Assembly (NCBI GenBank): GCA_015680685.1
Contig: MNCI01015740.1
Span: 482,660-546,659 of the forward strand
Source of the DNA: Gnetum montanum
Lineage: Eukaryota; Streptophyta; Gnetopsida; Gnetales; Gnetaceae
DNA length: 64,000 bases
Direction: 5' to 3'
The notes below the pieces were generated by a model. That model was not told where the DNA came from. It ran no database searches and worked only from the letters and a program-made list of their open reading frames with translations. This document shows, one piece after another, positions 46,999 through 58,807 of this stretch (positions are counted from its first letter, which is position 1; each line of letters opens with the position of its first letter). Position numbers and translations under genes: made by a program.

Positions 46999-48670
46999 CT
47001 AAAATAATGAACATCTATTTAAATTTCTTAAAAGCGCCCAACTTCTCCCCATTGATGTTTTTAGGTTAAGGGGTGAAAGTTGGTGACGCTCATATTCCAA
47101 TGTATCTATGCCTTCGTTGTTGGCATGAGTTATTCCCCCAGTTTGTTCCATGCATGTTGGTTGATTACTCTTCCGTTTAGCTATCAACCATGGGATGTCT
47201 ACTTGTTGTGTGGTTGCTACATACAGGCATCTTTGTCTCATAGTTTCTAGGGCACACCGGTTGCATGTAGGAGATGTTGTGCATTCCTCCATGTCATCAC
47301 CTAATGAGTCACTGTATGTGATGCATGGAACTTTCTTCTTCTCGATCTTTCCATAAATATTCACCTTAGATATCTCTAAGGAAAGATTTCGAATCCCTAG
47401 GCATGCGTCTATTGTACTCATCCATGACCTTCCCATTATAATTGGGAAGTCCCCTTTGTTGCTGTTGACCTCTATCACCAAGAAATCAGATGGGTATGAC
47501 CAACCACACATAATGGTAATGATGTCCTCCACCAATCCTAAGGAAATGATGATGGAATGGTCAACCAGCTCTAGTTGAATTTTTCTCTTCTTGAGTTGGG
47601 GCAGGTTCCAAGCTTGATACATTTCTCGTGAAATTAAGTTGACTCTGGAACCTGAGTCAAGAAGAGCGTTATGTGGTTCGTTCCTCGTAACTTGGAGGTA
47701 GATTAAGGGACTTCCAAGGTTAGATAGTTTCTTGGGAATGTGACCTACCTTGATCTAGTTGATTATGGTATGTGTTAACATAACCNNNNNNNNNNNNNNN
47801 NNNNNNNNNNNNNNNNNNNNNNNNNNNNNNNNNNNNNNNNNNNNNNNNNNNNNNNNNNNNNNNNNNNNNNNNNNNNNNNNNNNNNNNNNNNNNNNNNNNN
47901 NNNNNNNNNNNNNNNNNNNNNNNNNNNNNNNNNNNNNNNNNNNNNNNNNNNNNNNNNNNNNNNNNNNNNNNNNNNNNNNNNNNNNNNNNNNNNNNNNNNN
48001 NNNNNNNNNNNNNNNNNNNNNNNNNNNNNNNNNNNNNNNNNNNNNNNNNNNNNNNNNNNNNNNNNNNNNNNNNNNNNNNNNNNNNNNNNNNNNNNNNNNN
48101 NNNNNNNNNNNNNNNNNNNNNNNNNNNNNNNNNNNNNNNNNNNNNNNNNNNNNNNNNNNNNNNNNNNNNNNNNNNNNNNNNNNNNNNNNNNNNNNNNNNN
48201 NNNNNNNNNNNNNNNNNNNNNNNNNNNNNNNNNNNNNNNNNNNNNNNNNNNNNNNNNNNNNNNNNNNNNNNNNNNNNNNNNNNNNNNNNNNNNNNNNNNN
48301 NNNNNNNNNNNNNNNNNNNNNNNNNNNNNNNNNNNNNCCCGTTGTGCGTAACCATGGCCCAGGCAACAATGTAACAATGCGTAGTAGCGGCCCATGGCAA
48401 CATCCAAGGATTCATGAGTACCTTTCTTCCATCCTTGGATCTACTTATGCAAATTAGACACTCTGGAGTATGTTTGATATTTATCATTGAACAACTCTAA
48501 CATTGTACTCCATCTTCTAATGGTTTCCGGCTCTAAGGATCAGTACCAACTCTCTGCTTCCTTTATGAGTGTTCTAAGAAACAACTTTATATTTTTTCCA
48601 CTCATTTTCTATGTTTTACAAGGTGCAAGCATCATGGAATGACTGTAAATGATTTTTTGGATCAGCGTTA
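46999..48670 (-). pseudogene. Gag-protease remnant of Athila-like element D, RT to INT missing
   Basis: Read from high to low coordinates: Gag core remnants at 48670-48338 (ENEWKKYKLF, then ETIRRWSTMLELFND, matching A 1880-2060), an N gap, then protease with an intact LLDSGSRVNLI motif near 47670 and a 207-residue open frame 47622-46999. The frame retains LVEDIITIMCG and KGDFPIIMGRSWM, as in A. Directly after the protease linker the sequence becomes the post-integrase region, so about 3 kb of RT, RNase H and integrase found in A is absent. Protease function could have been intact here. Confidence 0.8.
47786..48337. other. Assembly gap (552 N)
   Basis: Unsequenced; sized or placeholder gap inside the gag-protease remnant of D. 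Open frames running through it are meaningless. Confidence 0.99.
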
Positions 48671-49909
48671 TGTACCGTCCAAAATCATCAGTGTTCGGCT
48701 GGAAGGAAACAGAGACCTCGAGATCTCCGGACATGCACAAAAGATCCTACCTTTGCTTGAGGGCAAGCTGGAATTAATGAGGGTAGAGTACCTTGAGTGG
48801 TCCACATGTGGATCAGGCAAGGATTTCCCCAAATGTACACCGAGGTGCTATACGCTGGGTTATACGTGAACGGCGTAATAGACGTAAAACAGAGCATAAA
48901 CAGCGTAACTGATGCGAACGGAGCGTAAACGTAAAAGAGCGTAAACAGAATACATGCAATAATTAATGCAAAACTGTAGCAGATTTTAGGAAGAAAATGT
49001 AACAATGCTATTTCAAAATGAGAGTTACAATGCACCGGTCTAACGCAATTGTGGCTTTGACATAAGGTGGACGAAAAGCACCAGTGGATGCAGGGATGAC
49101 TGTGGGTTGGTTCACACTGTAGGCATAGCATAGAGGTTGTATGCTCAGCGTATAGGGTTGTCCAGCATACAAGGTTCTCTACTCTAGTTCTCAGCGTCTT
49201 TGCTCAAAATTTTGCCAACCTCTCGATCGAATGAAAAATTGGGGTTTTTATACAGGTTTTGACGTTAGACTTGGGTTGGGTGACACGTGGCACGTTGACC
49301 AGGTACAAAAGAATAAAATTTACAAGTGTACAACCTGTTACATCTGCTGGGCATATACGCTGTATCAGGTGGGCGTAGACTTTGGGCGTATATGCAGGGT
49401 GTATACGCTGGGTATGCATGGCGTATACGCTGTGGATGCTGGGCGCATACGCTGATGGTTGCCTCGTTCATGAGTTGATGCCCCATACCAAGTCTTGCTT
49501 TGCAGTGTTGTCTCCATGCCATCTTTAGGAATTGCTCGCCGGGCGTATACATCAGTTGTACAAACTGAGCATACACGTGAGGTGTGTACGCTGGGTGTGT
49601 ACGCTGAAGATTCAATCTGGGGCGTATACGTTGGGCGTATACGTTGTGAACATCGGGCGTAAATGTTGGGCGTATATGCTAAGAATACATACTTAGTGTA
49701 AACTAAGTATTTTAAGCTCCAAAGTTGCCAGATTTGATAGCGGATGTTGTTATAGTCGTCTACAGGTCCCAAGGAACTACTCCTCGTTGAGTTCGACTCT
49801 GCTTGAAGCTGTTTGTGGGGTTCTCAAGCTTTAGTCATGCTAGGGAGTATCGTGAATTAGCTTGATTCTTTTGGAAAAAGTACTAAGCTCAAAATTTTGT
49901 GGTGTTTCA
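48671..49909 (-). repeat. 3' LTR of element E
   Basis: On the minus strand it runs TGAAACACC (49909) to CGGTACA (48671), 1239 bp, the same termini as B and C. The promoter is at 49245-49300: G-box CACGTG (49284-49289), TTGACC core near 49295, then TATAAAAA (49245-49252 on the minus strand). No coding is supported; short open frames here reflect repeats. Confidence 0.85.
49330..49690. repeat. GCGTATACGC-rich region in the LTR of E
   Basis: More than a dozen GCGTATACGCTG-like motifs with irregular spacing, many of them self-complementary. A related stretch is at 48845-48950 (GCGTAAAC type). The same motif family fills the 5' region of the antisense gene at 55220-56270. Confidence 0.85.
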
Positions 49910-50955
49910 TTGGCCCCTCTTTGTTGACGCTTGGAGAAAAGAAGCATCGACAAAGAAGTGCAAAACATCACAAGCAACTCGATAAAGACTTTGTCCTTTG
50001 CCACTTGACTAGACATCATCGCACCGTGTTCCGTAATACATAGGATTGGGAAAGTGAAATCTATAGCTAGTAGGAAAATGTAGATTGTGGGGACTGGGAA
50101 CTAACCAAGGGATTGTGCTTGGTAAAGGGGATGCTCTGGTGTGTATGCGGGTCATGCCGATCCTTGTCAAGAGCCATTGTTTAGCAGACTCGGGATCAAG
50201 ACATGAGATGTGCATCCTTTGGTGAAACAAGGCTCTTAATTAGTATCCGAGAGGACGTGTTGGCAAAAACAAAGCCACGTGATGATTGTGTTGCATTCTT
50301 TCGAGGAACAGGACCCTTGTTTAGTGTTTTAGGGGGAAGCCTGTTGGCAAAGAGCCAAAGCCATGCAATGGGATATCACTCGATTGTTTTTGACATGAGT
50401 ATTTTTTTTCAAAATAACTGTCGTCTCGTCTTGTTTTTTTTTTTAGAAAGAAGCTTTGTTTTGATCTTGTACTCATGCTCAAGTGCTATGTTGTGTGTTG
50501 CAACTGCTTTAAAGTGTTTCAGTGTGCAACAGCATGCTCAAAGTTTTGAGTGTACTAGGTGTATCAGAGGTGTTGTTGAGTAGAGTGTGTTGATGAATAG
50601 ATAGGAAATGTACCGGGAAATGGGGATGTACTAGTGAATGGCTTGATTTAGTCTTGCCACGTGTGTTTTGAACAACATCTCACCTTGCTACTTATGACGA
50701 AGTGCATTCTCGTACGAACACCTCTGAGTATCATCCTGCAAACACAACTCCAAGGAGACAAGAAAACCATGAGTGAGTAAGCAAGCTTAGATTTAAATAG
50801 CTACTAATGAAACAAATGTGCCATATGAGATTTCGGGACTGTATATGAATGGCAGCAGTGTTGTTAGGATCGTCCAATGGTGAGCGATGCAGTGATTTTG
50901 ATGAAGTTTGAATGTAGCTACAGATTGAGGAACCGGAGATGAACTTGCAAGTTTA
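49910..50955. other. 3' UTR of element E, no gene seen
   Basis: It begins with the purine tract (minus strand AAAGAGGGGCCA at 49910-49921). A 126-residue open frame at 50203-50583 (+) has no homologue in B or C and low-complexity ends; I do not call it a gene. Confidence 0.5.
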
Positions 50956-51270
50956 TAGTCTTAGCGAACTATCATGGATTAGTTTTATGTCATGACCCAT
51001 TGGAAATTGCCCGTTTAGCGTCGTGGCAAACGGTACATTGCTAGTTTCTAGTCTTGGCAGACTATGAAGAGGAAAACCAGTTTATAGTCTTGGCGGACTC
51101 TAGTGAATGCAACTGTGGTAGTTTACTGTCATACCGGATGGGTGCTAGTTTATTGTCATTGCAGATGCTATGTGGTATCAGTTTATCGTCATGATGCCAG
51201 GACAAGCTATGGTATCAGTTTACCGTCATGATTCCAGGATGAGCTGTGGTATTAGTTTATAGTCATGATC
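50956..51270. repeat. 3' UTR tandem repeats of element E with TAAACT core
   Basis: About nine irregular units on the + strand of the form AGTTTATAGTCxTGxCGGA (minus strand core TAAACT). They lie at the same position after integrase as the arrays of B and C. Confidence 0.75.
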
Positions 51271-51298
51271 TAGGACTCGTACATACCTGAGCTTGTAC

Positions 51299-52499
51299 TC
51301 AAATATAGAACGATTTCAAGAACAAGTGATTAGTTGGATTTGCAAGCTCATGTCCTTCCATATCAGATAACTTGAATACTCCGTTGTCAAATGCTTTAGT
51401 GACCAAGTAGGGCCCTTCCCTGTTGGCTAAGAATTTGTCTGGGTGTTCTTGAATCGCCTTAAGTACAAGGTCACCTTCTTTGATGGGGCGCTTATGAATG
51501 TCATGCCAATGGCGTTGTCATTGTTGTTTTTGGTACCATTCGATCTGATCGAGTGCATGTATGCATTCCTCCTCCACCGAGTCTAGGTTAATGATGCGCA
51601 GATGATTATTTTGCCCTTCGTCGAGGAGTCCAGAAAGTATGATCTTTAAAGATGGTACCTATAACTCCAAAGGTAAAACAGCTTCTGAACCATAAATCAG
51701 ACTATATGGCATTTTACCTATTGAAGTCTGATGCGTAGTACAATATGCCCACAATGTGTATACCAATTGTTCGTGCCACCTTTGCTTGCTTTGGGTAAGC
51801 ATCTTTTTAAGTATTGTAATAATGGTTTTGTTTGTTGCTTCTGCTTGCCCATTGCTCTAAGGGTAGTAAGGGGATGAAAATGAGTTTTTGATCCCTAGAC
51901 TTTCACAAAAAGTTTTGGTTTTGGCACTGCTAAATTATGGCCCGTTATCAGTGATGATGGTCATAGGGATGCCAAAACAGGTTACAATGTTTTCGAGAAT
52001 GAAGTTGCATACGTGTTTAGATGTAGTCTTTCGAAGGGGAACAGCTTCTACCCACTTCGTGAAATATTCTATTGCGGTTATGATGAAACTATGCCCTATA
52101 GAAGATGAGGGTGTTATTGGGCTGATAAGGTCCAACCCCCACTTTTGGAAAGGCCATGTGATTTGCACCGTATGTAACTCATTTGGTGGGACATGGATTA
52201 GATTACTATGTCTTTGGCAGGTACTACGTGTCTTAGCCTTGGAGAGACAGTCATACTTCATGTGTGGCCAATAATAGCCTAAGCATCTTATCTTTGTTGC
52301 CATGGCTTTTGGTGCTATGTGTCCTCTACATAGTTTGTCATGTACTTATTCAACGATGGTTTGGGCATCAGTATTACCAACGCATGTTAGCAATATGCCT
52401 TCGTTGGATCAGCGACACAATGTGTCCCTTACCAATGCATACTACCTAGAATGCTTTCATACCGCATCTTTTTGTGCGTTCGTTAAGTGTTGCAGTGTT
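51299..52499 (-). pseudogene. Integrase of element E
   Basis: HHCC zone remnants and IRCLGYYWPHMKYDCLSKAK lie near 52290, WGLDLISPI near 52130, TDNGP near 51945 and SNGQAEATNK near 51850, so D-D-E residues are present. The C-terminal KEGDLVLKA and GPYLVTKAFDNGVFKL stretch is near 51430-51360. The frame ends at TGA 51301-51299. Stops include a TAA just after the TDNGP motif near 51935. Confidence 0.85.
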
Positions 52500-53559
52500 T
52501 CACCACATAGAAGGTACTCTTTTATGTCGTCATATCATTCTATCGTGTGTGTTGTACTAACGGATGCAATTGGCAACGTATCAGGAGTATCATTTATTGG
52601 TTTAGCACAACTAATTATGGAGCTTGGTAATGTATGGAACATGTCAGGCGATATGTTTAATGCTAAGGTGGCTAGTGCGTCTGCAATGGTATTATCATTT
52701 CTAGAGACGTGTTGCACATCAATGTTTTCGAATCGCTTCATTAAGTGTTTTGCTAAGTCACAGTATGGTTGTAAATGTTGCGCTTTGCATGTATAAATAT
52801 CTGTGACTTGGTTCAAAACCAATTGTGAATCTCCTCTGACCACTAGTCGTGTGATGTCTGAAGCTAGTGCTGCCATGAGACCTCTAAGGAGTCCTTCGTA
52901 CTCTGCTATGTTGTTGGTACAATGAAAGTTGAAACGATAAGCAAAGGATCGAATTTCCCCAGAGGGATAGGTGATGATAGCGATAGCACTTCCCCCTCGA
53001 GAGGTGGATGCTCCATCAAAGTTTAGAATGGCATCGTAGTCATTGGGTACTATATCTATTGTGCTTACATTTTCATCCAGGAATTCTGGCTCTATCGTTG
53101 CTTGATCGTGCATTGGTGACGTGGTCATTTGATTTGCTATGGCTTGACATCAACTGATGATTGCGCTATGTAGTGCAGGTCAAACTCAGCTATCATGGCT
53201 TTCCAACGGGCTATCCGACTTGTCTCGTAAATGTTTCTGGTGATGACTCTGAGCAATTATCCTTGCAGATTATGTTAACTTGATTGTGGAAGAGGTAATG
53301 TCGCCATTTTTTTAGAGAAAAGACTAAGGCTAAACATGACCTGTCTACATCATTGTATTTCTTCTCATGACCTACTAATGCATGGCTTAAGTAGTAGATA
53401 GGGACTTTGGTTCCATTTTCTTGTTTCTGGAAAAGCATAGACGCGATTGATGAATCCGATGTAGCGAGGTAAATGTAAAACGGTTTATCATTTTGAGGTG
53501 GATAAACCGTGGGTAGTCAGGCAAGTGTTGTTTTAATATGGTCAAATGCTTCTTGACAC
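52500..53559 (-). pseudogene. Dual RNase H region of element E
   Basis: The first RNase H has PIYYLSHALVGHEKKYNDVD near 53400-53340. The second, open in 53128-52535, shows LNFDGAS, AEYEGLLRGL, VRGDSQLVLNQ and NDNTIADALATLAL, all four acidic motifs intact. It is better preserved than in B and C. Confidence 0.88.
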
Positions 53560-54784
53560 TATGGAGTCCATTCAAAATGGACGTTCTTGCACAATAAGTG
53601 ATTTATAGGTTTTAGTTTGTCTGTTAGTTTTTCTATGAAACGTCTGATGAACTGTAATCTACCTTGTAGACCTCGAAGTTTGGTAAGGTTGCTAGGTGGT
53701 TTTAAGTTTGTTATGGCCTTAAATTTATCGAGGTCTACTCATATCCTTACTTCTGAGGCTATGAATCCAAACATTTTGCCTATTTTGACCCTAAAGACAC
53801 ATTTCTTTGGGTTAAGTCTCAGCTCATATTTTAAACAATGTTTTAACACCAAGTCAAGGTCTTGTACGTGTTGTTGTGATGTTTTTGATTTAACCACGGT
53901 ATCATCGACATAGTCATTGAGCAAGTGTAGCATGTAGTCACTAAAAATGAATGTCATCGTCCTTTGATATGTGGCCCCAACGTTCTTGAGACCGAAGGGC
54001 ATTATTGTGTAACAAAAGGTACCCCATGGTGTCATAAAGGTAGTCTGGAGCTGATGCTCTAGGTTGATGCATATCTGGTTGTATCCCGAGAAGCCATCCA
54101 TAAAAGATAATAGGGCATGCCCAGTGGTTGAGTCAACAAGTTGATCAATGCTAGGTAGGGGAAAATCATCTTTTATGGTTGCAACGTTAAGATCCCGGAA
54201 GTCAATGCATAAGCAAATGCTTCCTTTCTTTTTCGAGACAATGACCATGTTCGATACCCACTCGGCATAATCGACAGCCCAAATGAAACCAACCTAATAA
54301 AGCTTGGTGATCTCATTGCAAACTGCCAATGCCACCTCAGGTTTAACCTTTCATGCCTTTTGTTTTACTGACCTCAATCTTGGATCAAGGATAATGTTAT
54401 GTTGGACGATTCGAGGATCCAATCCGGGCATGTCTGTGTATGACCAAGCAAATGCTTTTATGTTGTCCCTAAGCACATCCTCTATTTCTTTGGCCAGTTG
54501 AGGTTGCAGTAATGTACTTAGTTTTAATATTTTAATTTCTCCATCGGGCATGGCGATGGGGGTTTCGGTCAATAGGTCTTCGGTGATGTTTTCAGCTTCT
54601 ATGTCAAGGGGCTTTGTCATACCTTTGTAGCTATCTATCATTTGCTGTGTTGAGGCTATGACTGCATCATCTGTTGGTAAACTTAAGTGGATGAGATTTA
54701 TGTCGATGTCCCTTGCGATCTTTCCGTGCGGCCCATCGATGATTAACGGTGTGGATAAATGCTGATAATCCATCGGGCTTGCTC
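53560..54784 (-). pseudogene. Reverse transcriptase of element E
   Basis: The frame is open across the acceptor-like TTCATTGGTAG (ending 54785) into IIDGPHGKIARDID and WSYTDMPGLDPRIVQHNII near 54440-54380. RT motifs: LCIDFRDLN near 54205, FMDGFSGYNQI near 54105, WGTFCYTIMPFGLKNVGATYQ near 54030, YVDD near 53918 and NPKKCVF near 53815. Stops at about 54351 and 53739 interrupt it. Confidence 0.88.
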
Positions 54785-55168
54785 CTACCAATGAACAAAG
54801 AGAAGAATGATCTAACAGGTATTATTCCATGTTTTATGGCAGCGTAAGTCATGTGTACATATATGGTGATGGTTTATCATCACACCGGGACGCATGGCAG
54901 TTTAAGGCCTTACCGGGCCGCCATGGCAGTTTAACGCCATACCGGGCCAAAGAATGTACACAGGAAAATTTGCGCTAGAATGTTTGATGTGGACATCTGA
55001 AGTTGGGTTTACAGGGGAACCAGGATGTAGTAATATTTTTTTTGTATTAAATATATATATATATATTTTTATTTTTGAACAAATTTTAATTATAACGAGC
55101 GAAAAAAAAGCAAAAAGAAACAAACTGCAAGGCGGCGGCGACGGCAGCGGCGGTGGTGATGCTCAACG
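54785..55168. other. Interval between RT and antisense promoter in E
   Basis: It holds two to three TTTAAGGCC/TTTAACGCC-type repeat units (54890-54950), a (TA)n run near 55050-55066 and a CGG-rich run near 55130-55157. The right half is the upstream region of the antisense gene. No coding is supported. Confidence 0.5.
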
Positions 55169-55285
55169 CTATATATAGGGGTAGGGGTGTCATTTGCAAA
55201 CATTACAAATTGGAAGTGAGCATAGTCATCGAGCATAAGCATAAGCGTAGATGACCCGGCGTAAGTGTAAACCACTAAACCCTAA
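55169..55285 (+). promoter_or_regulatory. Candidate antisense-gene promoter in E: TATATATA and telo-box
   Basis: CTATATATAGG at 55169-55179 is followed by AAACCCTAA at 55277-55285, an exact plant telo-box, and ACCAAACCCTGAG variants. The first-exon ATG is at 55494. Telo-boxes are known plant promoter elements, often near growth-related genes. Its use here is inference. Confidence 0.4.
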
Positions 55286-56270
55286 GCGTAAGCGTAAACG
55301 ACCAAACCCTGAGTGTAAGCGTAAACGACCAAACCTTGAGCGTAAGTGTAAACGTAGAGGTTGAAGCGTCAGCATAGACATCTCAACTCAGTGTGAGCGT
55401 AGAGGCTCCAACCCGGTGTAGAGGCTCAGCGTAGGTGTGAGCGATTTCGACCCTCAGCGTAAACCTGTCAATTCCAACGTAGAGGATGTCGAAATGGGCA
55501 AGGGCAAGGAAGTGGAAGGCTAGGGGAGGAAAGGACCTGATCTAACTTTCGTGGAGGAGAGCAAGGCCATGCTGCAGTGTCTGCCCAGGGCGAGGGTTCC
55601 ATCGTGGCCTGGATCGTCACACAGGTAGGCTCTGATCTTGCCTCTATTAGTTACTTTCATCTGTACATGTTTCGTAGCATAGACAGTCTCGTCAGCGTAG
55701 AGGGCTTCGGCGTATATGCTCGACGTAGACAGTTAAAGGGTTTTGATAGCGCAGATAGTTTCTATAACATAGAGGGTTTTGGCATATACGCCCGACGTAG
55801 ACCGTTAAAGGGTTTTGATAGTGCAGATAGTTTCTGTAGCGTAGAGGGTTTCGGCGTATATGCCCAGCATTGACAGATAGCATAGAGGGTTTCTTTACGC
55901 AAAGCGTAAGTTCACAGCATAGAGCGTATACTGTACATAGCCTAAGTTTTTTGTAGCGTAGTCTATTTTGTCAATGCACAGCGTAAACAATTTTACTGGC
56001 ATGAAGCGTAGACGATTTTATCAGCGTATACGCTGACTATTTTTTTACGGCGTCCAGCATAGACTGTTTACACAGTGTTCAGTGTAGACTATTTACAGAG
56101 TGTATACTGTTTACGCATTGTATATGCTGGAGGCTTTTACGGTGTATACGCTGAGGGTTTTTACAGTTTATTCGACGGCGTATACGCCATGTTAGGTAGA
56201 GCATAAACAATTTTTGAAAGCCTACACGCCAGGGTAGGCAGCGTATACGTCGAGCGTAAATAGTTAGTAA
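55200..56270. repeat. GCGTA-type repeat field over the 5' region and intron 1 of the antisense gene (E)
   Basis: Dozens of AGCGTAAACG, GCGTAGA and GCGTATACGC motifs. A higher-order unit of about 77 bp (TTTCTGTAGCGTAGAGGGTTTCGGCGTATACGCCC type) repeats three times at about 55680-55875. The same motif dominates the E LTR. Confidence 0.8.
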
Positions 56271-58714
56271 TTTTTCTAAGTGTTGGCCTATAATATGAAA
56301 TTTTTTTTTTCATGTCATTTTCATGCATGGCTGATTTACGGTGGAATTTTGGTTACTTGCAGGGACACTTAACCTTTTCTCCTGGTTGTTGAGCTAGTTG
56401 GGGTACTGACATGGTTTGGCCCCATTGAGGCCGATGAACCTACCCCAGATCTGACCATTGACAACAATGGGGTTTGGTTCAGGGAAGGGGCATGTGAATT
56501 CCTCTCCTTCATGCTGAACAGATTCAAAGTGGTTATTTGGTCACACCTGAGTGAACAAGTGGCACGGAGCGTGCTTGAGGCCATGTTGCTGGGAGCTGCG
56601 GAGGATGTTGCGATCTTCATGGAAGACATTGACAAGGGGCCGCTTGTAACTAAGGACGGTTCTTCCAGCAGGCCCAGGTCTACACGTCCGTTAGCACACG
56701 TGTGGGCTGAATTTCCGCGAGGGCATGATTATCTCAACAACACCCTATTTTTAGCTGTGTGTGCGCACACGTTATTCTAGAATCCTCCTGGCACAGTGTA
56801 CCAGGTGGATAGGTAAGATCGTTTAAGCTTGTTGTTTCTATTTTTTATGTTGTTTGGCATTTGCTTCTGTTTTGACAAACGTTCTTTTGTAGGCCCCAAG
56901 TTAACCCAGACGGAACATGCATTGAGGATGATGGGTTTGCTCTAGCTTGCATCACTCTAGAGACCTTTATGACAGGTCCCACCCTTCGTGGAGCTGTATT
57001 AGCTCAAACCAAGGGTGATATCGTCCACTTTCACAAATGGTTCTCTAGAGCGTTTGCACTGTGCAAAGCTCGTGGATGGTTGCATGGAGATTGATCGCAT
57101 AAGAACCAATTTTTCCTTGTGACTCTGACTTGGGTAGCACATCTAAGTCCACAACTGAAGGTAAATGACAATATGTTCTAAATGTGTTAACGTGTTTGTT
57201 CAACTGTTGGGGATTATACTGATGTGATGGTTTCGAATTGTATCTATAGTTGATGTTCCTCCTGGCAGAGACCTTGTCGCAACCAAACGAACTGAGAGTA
57301 CTCTCTCCATGAAGTTCGGGGAGATCAGTAAGGCTCAAAAATGGTTGTGCACTCATGCCCCACCATCCATCGCCCGTTGTTTAGATGATGCCAGCCTTAT
57401 GGAGCTCTTTACGACCCCGAGCCCTGATGTGTCAATAGCAGAAATGATCGAGATCGTGGATTCCTTCGAAGAGTCTGTCTCTTACTACAGCACCCGGATT
57501 AAGGGTGTTAATATAGTTTTCCATCTGTCACCTAAATTCTTTTTGAACCTGTTTGGTGTACCGGAAGATGGTATAAATGTAGTTTTAAATAGGGCTCATA
57601 AAGAGCTCCATACAGTTCATGAATTAGAGGATTGGTTGGCCATTACCAAGGGTGCTAAGGGATTCCCTATGCAGGGGAAGTCAAAGATCGAGGACATGAA
57701 TGAACTATATCCCCTATTTAGGACATGGGTATTCCCTAAATCCATTTCCCAGGTGTGAAGTCTTGATGTTGAGGCTGTGCGTATTATGCGAACTGTCCTA
57801 GAAATCGAAATGCATTATAATTGGGCCCAATTTTTGTTGTCGGGCCTGCATAAGGAGATAGTGCGATTGCGCTTAAATGTCGAGGCACTATCCCACTTTA
57901 CCTTTGCATTCTTTGCCGGTTATTTTCACGGCTTAGCCAAGTTTTTGGTAGTTTGCGCGGACAACAAGTATGTTCTACGAGATCGAGGTCAATTATCCCG
58001 TCCATGGATCAACCATTTGTTTGAAATAGCCGAGTCCCAAGATGCGCCCGAGGGAATTGATGAATTCGTATCTATCACAACAGGGGGATCATCTGGTACC
58101 TCAATCCACACATGTGACAGTGTGGGGTTGGAACCAGATGACGTGCCTTACACTGCGAAAAGAGCAAAACGGGTCATTAAAGAGACCATTGGCAAGGCCA
58201 AGTCAAAGCTGAAAAAGCATGAACGTTCAACCGAGGAGGCCTCAAATGTGGATGAGCCACAGGTAAAGAGCATATGGTTCAAGATGCCTGTCCAAGGTGA
58301 GTAAACTTGGTGCACTTGTTACTTTATCATTTTTGTCTTATTCATAATTTTTACTTTGACCACTTACATGCTGCTGATGCCTTCAAACTTGACTCGAGAA
58401 GTGAGGAGGCAGGAACTAGAGACTATCATTGAAGAGGAGGAGGTACCATTGAGTTAATGACTAAGGAGGAAGATGTCGGGAAAGACCAGGCAGGAGGAAC
58501 GGAAGAGCTGAGGGAAGACACCATAGAAACTGAGCTGGTGGATGACCAGAGTGGTGTCGACGAAATGTTCAGCAGCTTTCTTAAGGGAAGACTAGATTTA
58601 GGTGAACCCCTAAACCCAGAAGGAGACCGAGAACATGGTATGTTTTCATTTGTTTTATTATGTTACTTTGTGAGTTGTTATTTTATGGTGTTTTACTTTT
58701 GTTATTTTTTATCG

Positions 58715-58807
58715 TTGCTAGATGAAGGTAGTGAAACCAGGACGATGTGGCTGGACGTACNTTGCTAGATGAAGGTAGTGAAACCAGGACGATGTGGCTG
58801 GACGTAC
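58715..58807. other. 46-bp perfect duplication around a single N (likely assembly join)
   Basis: 58715-58760 equals 58762-58807, with N at 58761. It duplicates the exon 6 acceptor of the antisense gene. Biological duplication is unlikely because everything else here is diverged. Confidence 0.85.

Noticed and set aside
47720-48487. Open frames of 200-255 residues on both strands
   Set aside because: They consist almost entirely of unknown residues from the N gap.
49204-49772. Open frames on both strands through the GCGTATACGC region
   Set aside because: Palindromic repeats lacking stop codons create open frames on both strands; there is no homology to the other copies and the region is inside an LTR.
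50203-50583. 126-residue open frame on the + strand
   Set aside because: It lies in the 3' UTR of E, antisense to the element, with no counterpart in B or C and a low-complexity centre.
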